From assembly GCF_001552555.1 (NCBI RefSeq), contig NZ_BCRK01000003.1, positions 1 through 64,000 of the forward strand: DNA of 64,000 nt, written 5' to 3'. The position numbers and the translations under genes were made by a program. This stretch comes from Nocardiopsis trehalosi NBRC 14201. Lineage in GTDB: Bacteria; Actinomycetota; Actinomycetes; Streptosporangiales; Streptosporangiaceae. Below the pieces are notes generated by a model. That model worked only from the letters and a program-made list of their open reading frames with translations, did not search any database and was not told where the DNA came from. Positions 46,529 to 55,044 of the stretch are shown here, piece after piece (the first letter of the stretch is position 1; every line of letters begins with the position of its first letter).

Positions 46529-47191
46529 TCACACACTCTGGTCGAAGACGTGGGCGCGGACCCAGGCGTGCATGGCGATCGCCGCCGCCGCGCCCGCGTT
46601 GATCGACCGGGTCGAACCGAACTGGGCGATCGACAGCACCGCCCGGCACACCTTCCGGGCCTCCTCCGAAAGCCCCGGCCCCTCCTGGCCGAACACCAGC
46701 ACGCACGCGCGCGGCAGGGGGTACATCTCCAGCGGCACGGCCCCGGGCAGGTTGTCCACGCCGATGACCGGGAGGTCCCGCTCCTCCGCCCACGCCACCA
46801 GCGACGCGGTGTCGGGGTGGTGGTGGACGTGCTGGTACCGGTCGGTCACCATCGCCCCGCGCCGGTTCCACCGCCGCCGGCCCACGATGTGCACGGCCTC
46901 GGCGCCGAACGCGTTCGCCGTCCGCACCACCGAGCCGATGTTGAAATCGTGCTCCCAGTTCTCGACGGCCACGTGGAACGGGTGGCGGCGGGTGTCGAGG
47001 TCGGCCACGATCGCGTCGTGCCGCCAGTACCGGTACCGGTCCACGACGTTGCGCCGGTCGCCCCCGGCCAGCAGCTCGGGGTCGTAGCGCCCGTCCTCGG
47101 GCCACGGGCCCTCCCACGGGCCCACCCCGACCTCGGGGCGCGCGAGGTCGCCGTCATCGGCGGCTGCGGGAGAAACGGACTTCTTGCTCAC
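46529..47191 (-). CDS. SpoU/TrmH family RNA 2'-O-methyltransferase
   Basis: 220 residues. SPOUT motifs: NIGSVVRTANAFGA (motif 1), FGQEGPGLSEEA (motif 2) and SINAGAAAAIAM (motif 3), forming the AdoMet-binding knot. Methylates tRNA or rRNA ribose; which site is not visible. The first ~60 residues are an extension. It ends 3 bp from the DUF397 gene on the other strand. Confidence 0.92.
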   Translation of the reverse strand: MSKKSVSPAAADDGDLARPEVGVGPWEGPWPEDGRYDPELLAGGDRRNVVDRYRYWRHDAIVADLDTRRHPFHVAVENWEHDFNIGSVVRTANAFGAEAVHIVGRRRWNRRGAMVTDRYQHVHHHPDTASLVAWAEERDLPVIGVDNLPGAVPLEMYPLPRACVLVFGQEGPGLSEEARKVCRAVLSIAQFGSTRSINAGAAAAIAMHAWVRAHVFDQSV

Positions 47192-47285
47192 CGGCCCCAG
47201 CTTAAACGCGCCCGCCCGCCCGCTGCGCCGGTGACCTCCCCGCCACCTCGATCGGGAGGCGCGGGGGAGAGGCGGGACGGGCGGG

Positions 47286-47663
47286 TCAGCGCAGTTCGAT
47301 GCCGCCGTGGATGTCGCGGGCCTGGATCAGCGTGCCCGACACGTCGCCGTACACCGTGTTCACCACGTGCCCGGAGGCGTCGGTGAAGTGCGGGCGGAGG
47401 TCGGCCAGCAGGCGGCGCACCTGGGGGGGTCGGCCTCCTCGGCGGCGGCCAGGTGCCCGGCCAGCTCGCTGACCAGGACCGGGTCCTCCCCGTCGTCGTC
47501 GCGGGCGGCCTCCAGCTCGGCACGGGCGTCAGGGGCGTCGGCGAAGCGGGTGCGCAGTACGCCCCGCAACCGCTTCACGGCGACCCGCGCCCCCTCGGTC
47601 AGCGACTCCTGCGACCTTCCCGGCGACGGCGGCGGCGACGGTGAGGGTGAACTCATCGACCAT
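47286..47663 (-). pseudogene. frameshifted ~125-aa protein with C-terminal QARDIHGG repeat-like motif
   Basis: The plausible product starts at ATG 47663 (MVDEFTLTVAAAVAGKVA), changes frame near 47608-47613, continues as a helical part (ESLTEGARVAVKRLRGVL..ELEAARDDDGED), then shifts back in a G7 run at 47423-47429 and ends VYGDVSGTLIQARDIHGGI ELR at 47286. All three pieces are in order and join smoothly. The two shifts compensate each other, so they may be sequencing errors, true decay, or slippage. The end motif resembles RHIM-like/BASS amyloid-signalling motifs of actinomycete immune proteins (inference). Confidence 0.6.
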
Positions 47664-47789
47664 GGAGGGCTCCCGGGGTAGGGGGTGCTCCGGTCGCGCG
47701 GGCGCGGACCGGCTCCGCACCGCCTTCCCCACCCCCACGACCCGGCCACGACCGGTCACGCGTCCCCGGGGATACCGGGGCGGGGTGGC

Positions 47790-48389
47790 TCAGGGGCGCA
47801 GGGCGTGGGTGACGGCGCGGGTGGCGGCGGTGCGGACGGCCTCCGGGGGGTCGCCGCGGCCGAGGGCGGCGGCGGTGGCGCCCATGACCGCGCCGACGAG
47901 GGAGCCGACGACCATGGCGGCGGCGACCTCGTCCAGCTCCTCGGGGAACGCGGCCGCGAGTTCGGCGGCCAGCGCCGCCTCGGTGGCGCGGAGCAGGCGC
48001 AGCGCCGCCGACTGGAGGTCGGGCGTTGCCGCGACCAGGCGCATCCGCTCGGGGGTGAGGCCGAGGAGGTCGAGGTCGCCGGGGTCGGTGGCGAACGTCT
48101 CGCGGACCACCCGGCGCAGCACGGTGTCGACGGTGTCGCCGGGCGCGCGTTCGCGGATGACCCGCAGCGCCAGCTCGCGGCGGGCCGGGGTGTCGGCGAA
48201 GACGATGTCCTCCTTGCCCGCGAAGTAGCCGAAGAAGGTGCGCGGGGCGATGCCCGCCGCCGCGGCGACCTGGTCGACCCGGGTCTCCTGGTACCCCTGC
48301 TCCAGGAAGAGCCGCAGGCCCTCCTCGATGAGCGCCCGCCGGGTGCGCGCCTTCTTCCGCTCCCGCCAGCCCTGTTCCACCTCCGCCAT
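47790..48389 (-). CDS. TetR family repressor
   Basis: 199 residues. Helix-turn-helix RRALIEEGLRLFLEQGYQ..TRVDQVAAAAGIAPRTFFGYF followed by a helical ligand-binding domain of usual length. Divergent from an SDR gene with a 35-bp near-perfect palindrome between them, so it most likely represses both. Confidence 0.92.
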   Translation of the reverse strand: MAEVEQGWRERKKARTRRALIEEGLRLFLEQGYQETRVDQVAAAAGIAPRTFFGYFAGKEDIVFADTPARRELALRVIRERAPGDTVDTVLRRVVRETFATDPGDLDLLGLTPERMRLVAATPDLQSAALRLLRATEAALAAELAAAFPEELDEVAAAMVVGSLVGAVMGATAAALGRGDPPEAVRTAATRAVTHALRP

Positions 48390-48408
48390 GTCGGCAGCCT
48401 ACGGCATT

Positions 48409-48443
48409 CACTGCGTAAATGCATCCATTGCATTTTTGCAGTG
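48409..48443. promoter_or_regulatory. 35-bp TetR operator
   Basis: Arms CACTGCGTAAATGCA (48409-48423) and TGCATTTTTGCAGTG (48429-48443) are complementary except for two central-arm positions, spacer TCCAT. It lies in the AT-rich gap between the divergent TetR and SDR genes. Confidence 0.8.
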
Positions 48444-48501
48444 ACTGTGTTTTTCTCGGGGTCCTGCGCCGCGCCGCGGCGCACCACAACGGGAGGACAC
48501 C

Positions 48502-49464
48502 ATGGGGCACCTGGACGGGCGGATCGCCGTCGTCACCGGAGCGGGCAACGGCATCGGGCGCGAGCACGCCCGCTACTTCGCGGCGGAGGGCGCGTCCGTG
48601 GTCGTCAACGACCCCGGGGTGGCCCCCGACGGGTCGGGCGGCGACCCCGGCGTCGCGGCCCGCGTGGTCGCGGAGATCACCGCAGCGGGCGGCACCGCCG
48701 TCGCCAGCACCGACAGCGTCGCCGACCACGAGGGCGCCCGGCGGGTGGTCGCCACCGCCGTCGAGGCGTTCGGCGACCTGCACGCCGTCGTGGCCAACGC
48801 CGGCATCCTGCGTAACGCCCCGTTCCTGGACATGACGCCGGCCGACCTCGACGCCGTCCTCGGCGTGCACCTCACCGGCACGTTCGCCGTGGCCCAGGCC
48901 GCCGGGCGGTACTGGCGCGGCCGGCACGCCGCCGGGGACGCGGCGGACCGCAGCATCGTGACCACGGCGTCCGGGTCGGGGCTGTTCACCCCGCTGCCGA
49001 CGCAGGCGAACTACGCGTCGGCCAAGGCCGGCGTCGCCGCGCTGACCACGGTGGCCGCCCTGGAGCTGCGCCGGTACGGGGTCCGGGTCAACTGCTACGC
49101 GCCCTCGGCGCACCGCACCCGGCTCACCCGCGACGTGCCGGGCATGGCGGCCGGGCCGCGCGCGGACGGGCACGACCCCTTCGACCCGCGCGCCAGCTCC
49201 GCCCTCGTGGCCTACCTGGCGTCCGCCGACTGCCCGCTGACCGGCCAGGTCTTCCAGGTGCACGACCGCACGGTGCGCGTCGCCCAGGGGTGGAGCGTGC
49301 GCGGCGAGGTCGCGGCGGACCGGCCGTGGACGGTCGACACGCTGGCCGAGGCGCTGGCCGCTACCGATTTGGAGGACCCGGAGGCCCCGCTGCTCCGCGC
49401 CATGGGCGCCCTGGACGACCCTGACCGCGCCCGCGCGGCCGTCCGCGCGCTGCTCGGCGGGTGA
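48502..49464 (+). CDS. short-chain dehydrogenase/reductase
   Basis: 320 residues. GAGNGIG cofactor motif (13-19), NDPGVAPDGSGGDP loop after strand 2 (as in (R)-hydroxyacyl-CoA dehydrogenases of MFE-2 type), VANAGI, and catalytic Tyr171/Lys175 (YASAK). C-terminal extension (~80 residues) beyond the SDR core. GGGAGG is upstream of the ATG. Probably acts on a hydroxyacyl or related lipid substrate under TetR control. Confidence 0.9.
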   Translation: MGHLDGRIAVVTGAGNGIGREHARYFAAEGASVVVNDPGVAPDGSGGDPGVAARVVAEITAAGGTAVASTDSVADHEGARRVVATAVEAFGDLHAVVANAGILRNAPFLDMTPADLDAVLGVHLTGTFAVAQAAGRYWRGRHAAGDAADRSIVTTASGSGLFTPLPTQANYASAKAGVAALTTVAALELRRYGVRVNCYAPSAHRTRLTRDVPGMAAGPRADGHDPFDPRASSALVAYLASADCPLTGQVFQVHDRTVRVAQGWSVRGEVAADRPWTVDTLAEALAATDLEDPEAPLLRAMGALDDPDRARAAVRALLGG

Positions 49465-49559
49465 GCCCGTGATCGGGCGGGGTGCGGGGCAGGGGAGCCG
49501 GCGGCCCGGCCGCCCGTGCCGGCCCGGCGGCCCGGCGACCCGGGCGGTGGGCGGGCGCC

Positions 49560-49588
49560 CCGTCCCGCGTGGGCGTGACGCGGGACGG
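49560..49588. terminator. 11-bp-stem hairpin
   Basis: CCGTCCCGCGT (49560-49570) pairs with 49578-49588, 7-nt loop, between convergent SDR and DUF3054 genes. Confidence 0.75.
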
Positions 49589-49624
49589 CCCGGGAGCGCC
49601 CGGTGGTCGACGCGCCCCGGCGGC

Positions 49625-49999
49625 TCAGGCGGCGGGCGTGCGGCGGCGGAGCACCAGGGCGGCGACGCCGCGCCAGCCCAGCAGGGTGGCGGCCAGGAAG
49701 AGCGTGGTGACGATGGCGAACGACAGCGGGGTGTCCTCGCCCGCGACGTCGCGCAGCACCAGGGCCGCCGCGACGGTGATCGCCCAGATCCCGACCCCGT
49801 AGGGCACCACCCGGGCGGGGGCCCGCCACGCCGTGGCGACCACCCAGCCGATGGCCAGCCCGGCGACGAACGGCCACCCGGTGTCGACGATCCCGGCCGG
49901 GGTCAGCCCCTCGGCGTGGTTGGCGCGGCCGATGACCACGAACGCGAGGACGCACACGACGTCGATGGCGGCGGCGACGGGGACCGGAACGGAACGCAT
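49625..49999 (-). CDS. DUF3054 membrane protein
   Basis: 124 residues with four membrane helices. AAIDVVCVLAFVVIGRANHAEG followed by TGWPFVAGLAIGWV are the conserved parts of DUF3054. Function unknown. The start ATG 49999 fits the family; the longer ORF in this frame continues through a repeat region. Confidence 0.88.
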   Translation of the reverse strand: MRSVPVPVAAAIDVVCVLAFVVIGRANHAEGLTPAGIVDTGWPFVAGLAIGWVVATAWRAPARVVPYGVGIWAITVAAALVLRDVAGEDTPLSFAIVTTLFLAATLLGWRGVAALVLRRRTPAA

Positions 50000-50650
50000 A
50001 CCGCCCAGGTTAAGGGGGCTCTCCGGGGCGCTGCGACCAGGGTCGGGCCGCCCCGCTGCGGACGCCGCCCGGACCGGTGGGCCGGGGAACCGGTTCGGCG
50101 GCGCTCCGGGAGCGATGGTCTCGGAGCGGGGCACTGCCCGGTGGCGTGGTGGGGGTGGTTCTTCGGCCCTGGCGTGCCTCTGTGGGCGCGGTCCGCTGGC
50201 CGGGGAGGCATGGGGGTGGAGACGGTGGCGGGCCCGGTTCCGGGTCGGGGCGCGGGGCCGGTGGCGCCGGTGGGGCGGAGGGGCTTCGGGAGTGGTGGTC
50301 CCGGTGCGGGGCGCTGCTCGGCCGTGTGGTGGGGGTGGTTCTTCGGCCGGGCGTGGTTCCGTGGGGCGGTTCGCCGGCCGGGGCCATGGGGGTGGAGACG
50401 GCGGCGAGCCCGGCGACAGGTTGGAGTGGCGGGGCCGGCGACGGGTCGGGGTGGCGGGGCCGGCGACGGGTCGGGGTGCGGGACGGGTGGCGCCGGTGGG
50501 GTGGACCCGGGTGGACGGGCGCTCTCCGGCGGGGTGTCCGAGGCGCTGTGCCGGGGGTCGGCGTCGGCTCACGCGTGCCGGGGCGGCGGGTCTAGCCTGG
50601 GGCGGTCGCGCGGCACGGGGCCGCGGAATCCATGATCGAAAGGGGTCGCC
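50000..50650. other. 651-bp repetitive intergenic region
   Basis: No supported gene. It is dominated by the ~180-bp direct repeat (50101-50460) and shorter GCCGGCGACGGGTCGGGGT repeats (50415-50480). A TAGCCT (50593-50598) element and AAAGGGG ribosome binding site near the right edge serve the next gene. Confidence 0.6.
50101..50460. repeat. two ~180-bp direct repeats
   Basis: The block GGGGGTGGTTCTTCGGCC occurs at 50151-50168 and 50331-50348, exactly 180 bp apart; CATGGGGGTGGAGACGG recurs at 50209 and 50385. The units are diverged between these blocks. Confidence 0.8.
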
Positions 50651-51571
50651 ATGCGCGTCCTCGTGGCGGGTGCGACCGGTGCGGTCGGCCGCCTGCTGGT
50701 GCCGATGCTCGTCTCCGCCGGGCACGAGGTGACGGGCACCTCGCGCTCCGACGCCGGGGCCGAGCGGGTGCGCGCCCTCGGGGCGCGCGGGGTGCGGGCC
50801 GACGCCCTCGACCGCGCGGGCCTGCACCGGGTGGTGGCCGAGGCCGCCCCCGACGCGGTGGTCCACCAGCTCACCGACCTCGCGGGCGCCGACGGCGCCG
50901 CCAACGCCCGGCTGCGCCGCGAGGGCACCCGCAACCTGGTCGACGCGGCCCGCGCGGCGGGCACCGGACGGGTGATCGCCCAGTCCATCTCCTGGGCCTA
51001 CGCGCCCGGCACCGGCCCGGCCGAGGAGGGGGAGCCGCTGGACATCGGGGCGGAGCCGCCCCGCTCCGGCATGGTGGCCGCCGTCGCGGAGCTGGAGGAG
51101 GCGGTCCTCGGATTCGGCAACGGGGCCGGCACCGGATCTGGCACCGGGATCGGCAACGGGGCCGACATCGGGGTGGTCCTCCGCTACGGCATGCTCTACG
51201 GGCCGGGCACCTGGTACGCGCCGGGCGGCGCGGTCGCCGCCGCGCTGGCGGGCGAGCCGGGCCCGCCCTTCCTGGGCAGCCTGGCCGCCGACGACGCGGT
51301 CGGCTCCTTCGTGCACGTCGAGGACGCCGCCGCGGCGGCGGTCGCCGCTCTCGACTGGCCCGCCGGTCCGGTCAACGTGGTCGACGACGAACCGGCGGCG
51401 GCGCGTGAATGGCTGCCCGTCCTCGCCGGCGCCCTCGGCGTCCCCGCGCCCGCCCCCGCGAGCGGCGCGGCGGGCTGGCAGCGGGGCGCGTCGAACGCGC
51501 TCGCGCGCTCGCGGGGGTGGCGGCCGCGGTGGCCGAGTTGGCGCACCGGCTTCCCCGCGTCGGCGGCCTGA
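50651..51571 (+). CDS. NAD-dependent epimerase/dehydratase-like protein
   Basis: 306 residues. Extended-SDR start MRVLVAGATGAVGRLLVPML (GxxGxxG), then HQLTDLAG and VLRYGMLYGPGT. In the place of the usual YxxxK are residues around SGMVAAVAELE, so the catalytic Tyr is not obvious and the protein may bind NAD(P) without classic epimerase chemistry. A Gly/Thr/Asn-rich stretch (51115-51170) with a 36-bp internal repeat interrupts the fold. GGGG ribosome binding site upstream. Confidence 0.8.
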   Translation: MRVLVAGATGAVGRLLVPMLVSAGHEVTGTSRSDAGAERVRALGARGVRADALDRAGLHRVVAEAAPDAVVHQLTDLAGADGAANARLRREGTRNLVDAARAAGTGRVIAQSISWAYAPGTGPAEEGEPLDIGAEPPRSGMVAAVAELEEAVLGFGNGAGTGSGTGIGNGADIGVVLRYGMLYGPGTWYAPGGAVAAALAGEPGPPFLGSLAADDAVGSFVHVEDAAAAAVAALDWPAGPVNVVDDEPAAAREWLPVLAGALGVPAPAPASGAAGWQRGASNALARSRGWRPRWPSWRTGFPASAA

Positions 51572-51876
51572 CAGAGGCGTCCATCGGTGTCGGCGCGGGC
51601 CGGTCGCCGGTTCTCGTGCCCGCCGCCCCGGTGGTCCCGCGCCCGCTCCCACGAACGGGGCGGCGAGCCGGTGGCGGGCGAACGGGCTCGTGAGTCCGCC
51701 GCGCGGCCGGGGTGCGGCGTGTCCTCCCGCGCCGACGGTCTGCGTCGGGGGCGGGATCGACCGTTGTTCGACCCTCCCGCCTCTGAGGCCGGTCGCGGTC
51801 GGCGTCCTACGGGTCCCGCCCTCGGGAGCGGCCGTGCGGGGGCCCGGGGCGCCGCACGCCCCGGGCCCCCGGCGGG
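51572..51876. other. 305-bp intergenic region with bidirectional terminator
   Basis: Only the hairpin at 51838-51870 stands out; the rest shows no gene or motif. Confidence 0.6.
51838..51870. terminator. 13-bp-stem hairpin
   Basis: GGGGGCCCGGGGC (51838-51850) pairs perfectly with 51858-51870, loop of 7, 6 bp before the transporter stop. Confidence 0.8.
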
Positions 51877-53214
51877 TCAGGCCGCGCCGGCGGTGACGTC
51901 GTCCAGGGAGGTGCCGCGCGTCTCGCGGGCCAGCAGGAGGGCCACCAGGGTGATCACCGCCGCGACGATGAGGTACCCGCCCACCGCCCACAGCCCGAAC
52001 TCGGCGGCCAGCCAGGTGGCGGCGTAGGGCGCGAGGGAGGCGCCCAGCAGGCCGCCCAGGTTGTAGGCGATGGACGCCCCGCTGTAGCGCACGTTGGTCG
52101 GGAACAGCTCGGGCAGCAGCGCCCCCATCGGGCCGAAGGTGAGCCCCATCAGGGACAGCCCGATGACCAGCGTCGCCAGCACCAGCACGGTCGACCCGGA
52201 CCCCAGCATCGGCCCGAGGGCGGCGCCGAACACGATGATCGCGACGGTGATCACGATGAGCGTGGAGCGGCGGCCGTAGCGGTCGGCGATCAGCCCGGCG
52301 ACGGGCGTCAGCAGGCCGAAGAACACCACGCCGATGAGCAGCAGCACCAGGAACTCGGTGTAGGCGTAGCCCAGGCCGTCGGGGCTGGTGCCGTAGGACA
52401 TCGTGAACACGGTCATCAGGTAGAACAGCACGTAGGTCGCCACCATGATGAGGGTGCCGAGCACGATGGAGCGGGTGCTGGTGCGGAACACCTCCAGAAC
52501 GGGGGTGCGCGCCCGCCCGCCCGAGGCGAGGACCTTGGCGAACGCGGGGGTCTCGTGCAGGCTCAGCCGCACCCACAGGCCGACGATGATCAGCACGGCC
52601 GACAGCAGGAACGGCACCCGCCAGCCCCACGCGAGGAACGCCTCCTCGGAGAGCGTGCCCGACAGCGTGAGGAACACCCCGTTGGCCAGGAAGAACCCGA
52701 TGGGGGCGCCGAGCTGGGGGAACGTCCCGTACAGGGCGCGCTTGGCGCGCGGCGCGTTCTCGGTGGCGAGCAGGGCGGCGCCGCCCCACTCCCCGCCGAG
52801 GCCCAGCCCCTGCCCGAACCGGCACAGCGCGAGCAGCAGCGGGGCGATGACGCCGATCGCGGTGTAGGTCGGCAGCAGGCCGATGAGCACCGTCGACACG
52901 CCCATGGTGAGCAGCGAGGCGACGAGGGTGGCCTTGCGCCCGATGCGGTCGCCGAAGTGGCCGAAGAGCGCGGAACCGACCGGCCGGGCCACGAACGCGA
53001 TCGCGAACGTCGCCAGCGACTGGAGGGTGGCGGCGGTGTCGTCGCCGGACGGGAAGAACAGGTGCGGGAAGACGAGGACCGCGGCCGTCGCGTAGACGTA
53101 GAAGTCGTAGAACTCGATCGAGGTCCCGACGAGGCTGGCGGTGATGACGCGCGCCGGGCGGTTCACCGGTGGCGCCTCGGGGTCCCGTTCCCCGGCGGAT
53201 TCCTGCACTGACAC
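51877..53214 (-). CDS. MHS-family MFS transporter (proline/betaine- or organic-acid:H+ symporter)
   Basis: 445 residues from GTG 53214: GGGAGG sits 8 nt upstream and a TACTAT -10 element lies at 53255-53250, which excludes the ATG at 53253. About 12 membrane helices; GTSIEFYDFYVYATAA in helix 1, FGHFGDRIGRKA between helices 2 and 3, and GFFLANGVF are marks of the metabolite:H+ symporter family (ProP, ShiA, KgtP). Substrate not predictable. Confidence 0.92.
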   Translation of the reverse strand: MSVQESAGERDPEAPPVNRPARVITASLVGTSIEFYDFYVYATAAVLVFPHLFFPSGDDTAATLQSLATFAIAFVARPVGSALFGHFGDRIGRKATLVASLLTMGVSTVLIGLLPTYTAIGVIAPLLLALCRFGQGLGLGGEWGGAALLATENAPRAKRALYGTFPQLGAPIGFFLANGVFLTLSGTLSEEAFLAWGWRVPFLLSAVLIIVGLWVRLSLHETPAFAKVLASGGRARTPVLEVFRTSTRSIVLGTLIMVATYVLFYLMTVFTMSYGTSPDGLGYAYTEFLVLLLIGVVFFGLLTPVAGLIADRYGRRSTLIVITVAIIVFGAALGPMLGSGSTVLVLATLVIGLSLMGLTFGPMGALLPELFPTNVRYSGASIAYNLGGLLGASLAPYAATWLAAEFGLWAVGGYLIVAAVITLVALLLARETRGTSLDDVTAGAA

Positions 53215-53435
53215 GTCCGCTACCTCCCGCTTTGCGAAGTTCAACCGGTTCATAGTACGCCCGGTCGACTGGCATGCGAGACGTAGTGTCCACCATGTGG
53301 GACGAACGTGGGAGGTGTTCCGCCGTTCCCGTGCGGCCGTCCGGACCCGCCCCGCCGCCGGCCGGCGCGCAAGGGGATGGATGGGGCAGGGACACGCCGG
53401 CCGGCCTCGCGCTCCGCACCGGCTCCGATGCGCGA

Positions 53436-53464
53436 GTCCCCGGCGCCTCACGCGGAGGCGCCGG
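53436..53464 (-). terminator. protease terminator
   Basis: CCCCGGCGCCTC (53436-53447) pairs with 53453-53464, 5-nt loop, just beyond the protease stop. Confidence 0.75.
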
Positions 53465-53489
53465 GGTGGTCAGGGAGGGCCGGACCGGG

Positions 53490-54638
53490 TCAGCCGGTCA
53501 GCAGCGTGGCGCCGAACTCCTCCAGGATCGGGTTGACCGGCTGGAAGTACGTCGTCCCGCCGGAGGTGCAGTCGCCCGACCCGCCGGAGGTGACGCCCTG
53601 CGCCTGGTCGCCGCTGAGCCACGAGCCGCCGGAGTCGCCGGGCTCGGCGCAGACGTCGGTCTGGGTCAGACCCGAGACCGTGCCCTCGGGGTAGGACACC
53701 GACTGGTTGTGCGCCTCGATCACGCCGCAGTGCCAGCCGGTGGTGGAGCCGGAGCGGCAGACGGACGCGCCCTCGGGCGACTCCGCCGAACCGGCGACGG
53801 CCACCGTGCCGCCCGCGTAGTCGTTGACCGCCGCGACCGGGGTCCAGTTGCCGTCGGCCTCGACCACGCCCATGTCGCTGCCCGGGAAGACCGACCCGGT
53901 CACGGTCCCGGTGCCGCTGCCGTCCTGGGTGCCGACCGGGGTGCCGGTCTCGCCGCAGTGGCCGGCGGTCACGAAGCCGGTGGTGGTCGCGAAGCCGACC
54001 GAGCACCGGCCGCTGCCGTCGATGATGTAGGGGTCACCGCCGACGATGTCGGCGTAGAGCCGCGGCTCCTCGTCGGTCTCCTCGACCGTCACCGCGTCGG
54101 CGGGCACGCCCGCTGCGGCGGCGAACTCCTCGGCGGCCGCGGTCGCGCCCTCCAGGGCGGTGATCACCACGGTGTCGGAGGCGGTGTCGGGGTACCACCC
54201 GGCGATGCCCTCGTCCAGGGTGGCGCCCTCGGCGTTCAGGTCCGCGACCATGGCGTCGAGGGCGTCCTCGCCGCGGGTGACGACCCGGGCCTCGGCGCCG
54301 GCCGCGCGGACGTCGTCGGCGGCGGCCGCGTCGGTGACGGCGACCGTCAGCTCGCCGGTGGCGATGTCGAACCGGCTGCCGCCGAAGGCGTCGCCCAGGG
54401 CGGAGCGCAGGTCGGCGTCGATCGCGCGGGCCTCGGCCTCCTGGGCCACCAGGTCGGTGGCCTCGGCCTCGGTCAGGCCGAGGTCGCGCTGGAGCGCGGT
54501 CAGCTGCTCGGCCGCCACCTCCGGCGTGGTGTCGGCGGCGGCGGTGGCCGCGCCGGTCGTCACGGCGACGGCGCCGCCGACCAGGCCGAGCGCGAGGGCG
54601 GAGCCGCCCAGCGCTCGGGCAAGGGGGGACTTTCGCAC
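53490..54638 (-). CDS. secreted chymotrypsin-like serine protease (streptogrisin/NAPase type)
   Basis: 382 residues from GTG 54638. Signal peptide (~1-34), pro-region that folds the enzyme (~35-195), mature protease from about ADIVGGDPY (residue 196, 187 aa). Catalytic His227 (TAGHC), Asp255 (SDMGVV), Ser336 (GDSGGS), with Cys pairs as in alpha-lytic protease. Closest in motif to Nocardiopsis NAPase-like enzymes. Extracellular protein degradation. A hairpin follows the stop. Confidence 0.95.
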   Translation of the reverse strand: MRKSPLARALGGSALALGLVGGAVAVTTGAATAAADTTPEVAAEQLTALQRDLGLTEAEATDLVAQEAEARAIDADLRSALGDAFGGSRFDIATGELTVAVTDAAAADDVRAAGAEARVVTRGEDALDAMVADLNAEGATLDEGIAGWYPDTASDTVVITALEGATAAAEEFAAAAGVPADAVTVEETDEEPRLYADIVGGDPYIIDGSGRCSVGFATTTGFVTAGHCGETGTPVGTQDGSGTGTVTGSVFPGSDMGVVEADGNWTPVAAVNDYAGGTVAVAGSAESPEGASVCRSGSTTGWHCGVIEAHNQSVSYPEGTVSGLTQTDVCAEPGDSGGSWLSGDQAQGVTSGGSGDCTSGGTTYFQPVNPILEEFGATLLTG

Positions 54639-55044
54639 AGTGCCTGCCCTTTCTTCGGTGTGGCAAGGGCGGGACCCGCGTTAACGAGCGGGGACTCAAC
54701 GTGGATCCCGGTCCGCCGGCGCCCGTGGGGCGCGGCGGGTTCACCGACGTTCGGTAAACGATTCGCAACCATAAGTCAGATGTGCCGATCGCGACAGGCC
54801 CCGTCACGGGGGGTGAAGTCGACATCTGTCGAATTCCCGGTGATCCTCCGTGACGGCCGGACCGCGCTCGGCGACCCCGGGCGCGCGAACTCCGACGTGA
54901 GTCCGGAGTTACCGGCGCGTACGCGCGGCAACGGAACGGAGGACCGACGGAAAAGCAAGAGGGTGAGCGTGGCCGGATGCGGACGGAAAAGCCCGGGTCG
55001 GCAGGACAACCGACCCGGGCCCCGGGGCACCGGAACCGCCCCCG
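54639..55044 (-). promoter_or_regulatory. protease upstream region
   Basis: 406 bp. Minus-strand TGTCGC (54796-54791), 17 bp, TATGGT (54773-54768) form a plausible promoter. The dyad ACCGA-CGT-TCGGT (54743-54755) lies just after the predicted start and may be an operator. The right edge holds the S9 peptidase terminator (54991-55020). Confidence 0.5.
54991..55020 (-). terminator. rho-independent terminator of S9 peptidase
   Basis: 11-bp perfect stem (54991-55001 / 55010-55020), 8-nt loop, followed on the minus strand by TTTTCC. Confidence 0.85.

Noticed and set aside
50101-50460. CRISPR-like array
   Set aside because: Only two diverged units of 180 bp, no short identical repeats with unique spacers and no cas genes.
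53253-53253. ATG at 53253 as transporter start
   Set aside because: It overlaps the TACTAT promoter element; GGGAGG directs initiation at GTG 53214.
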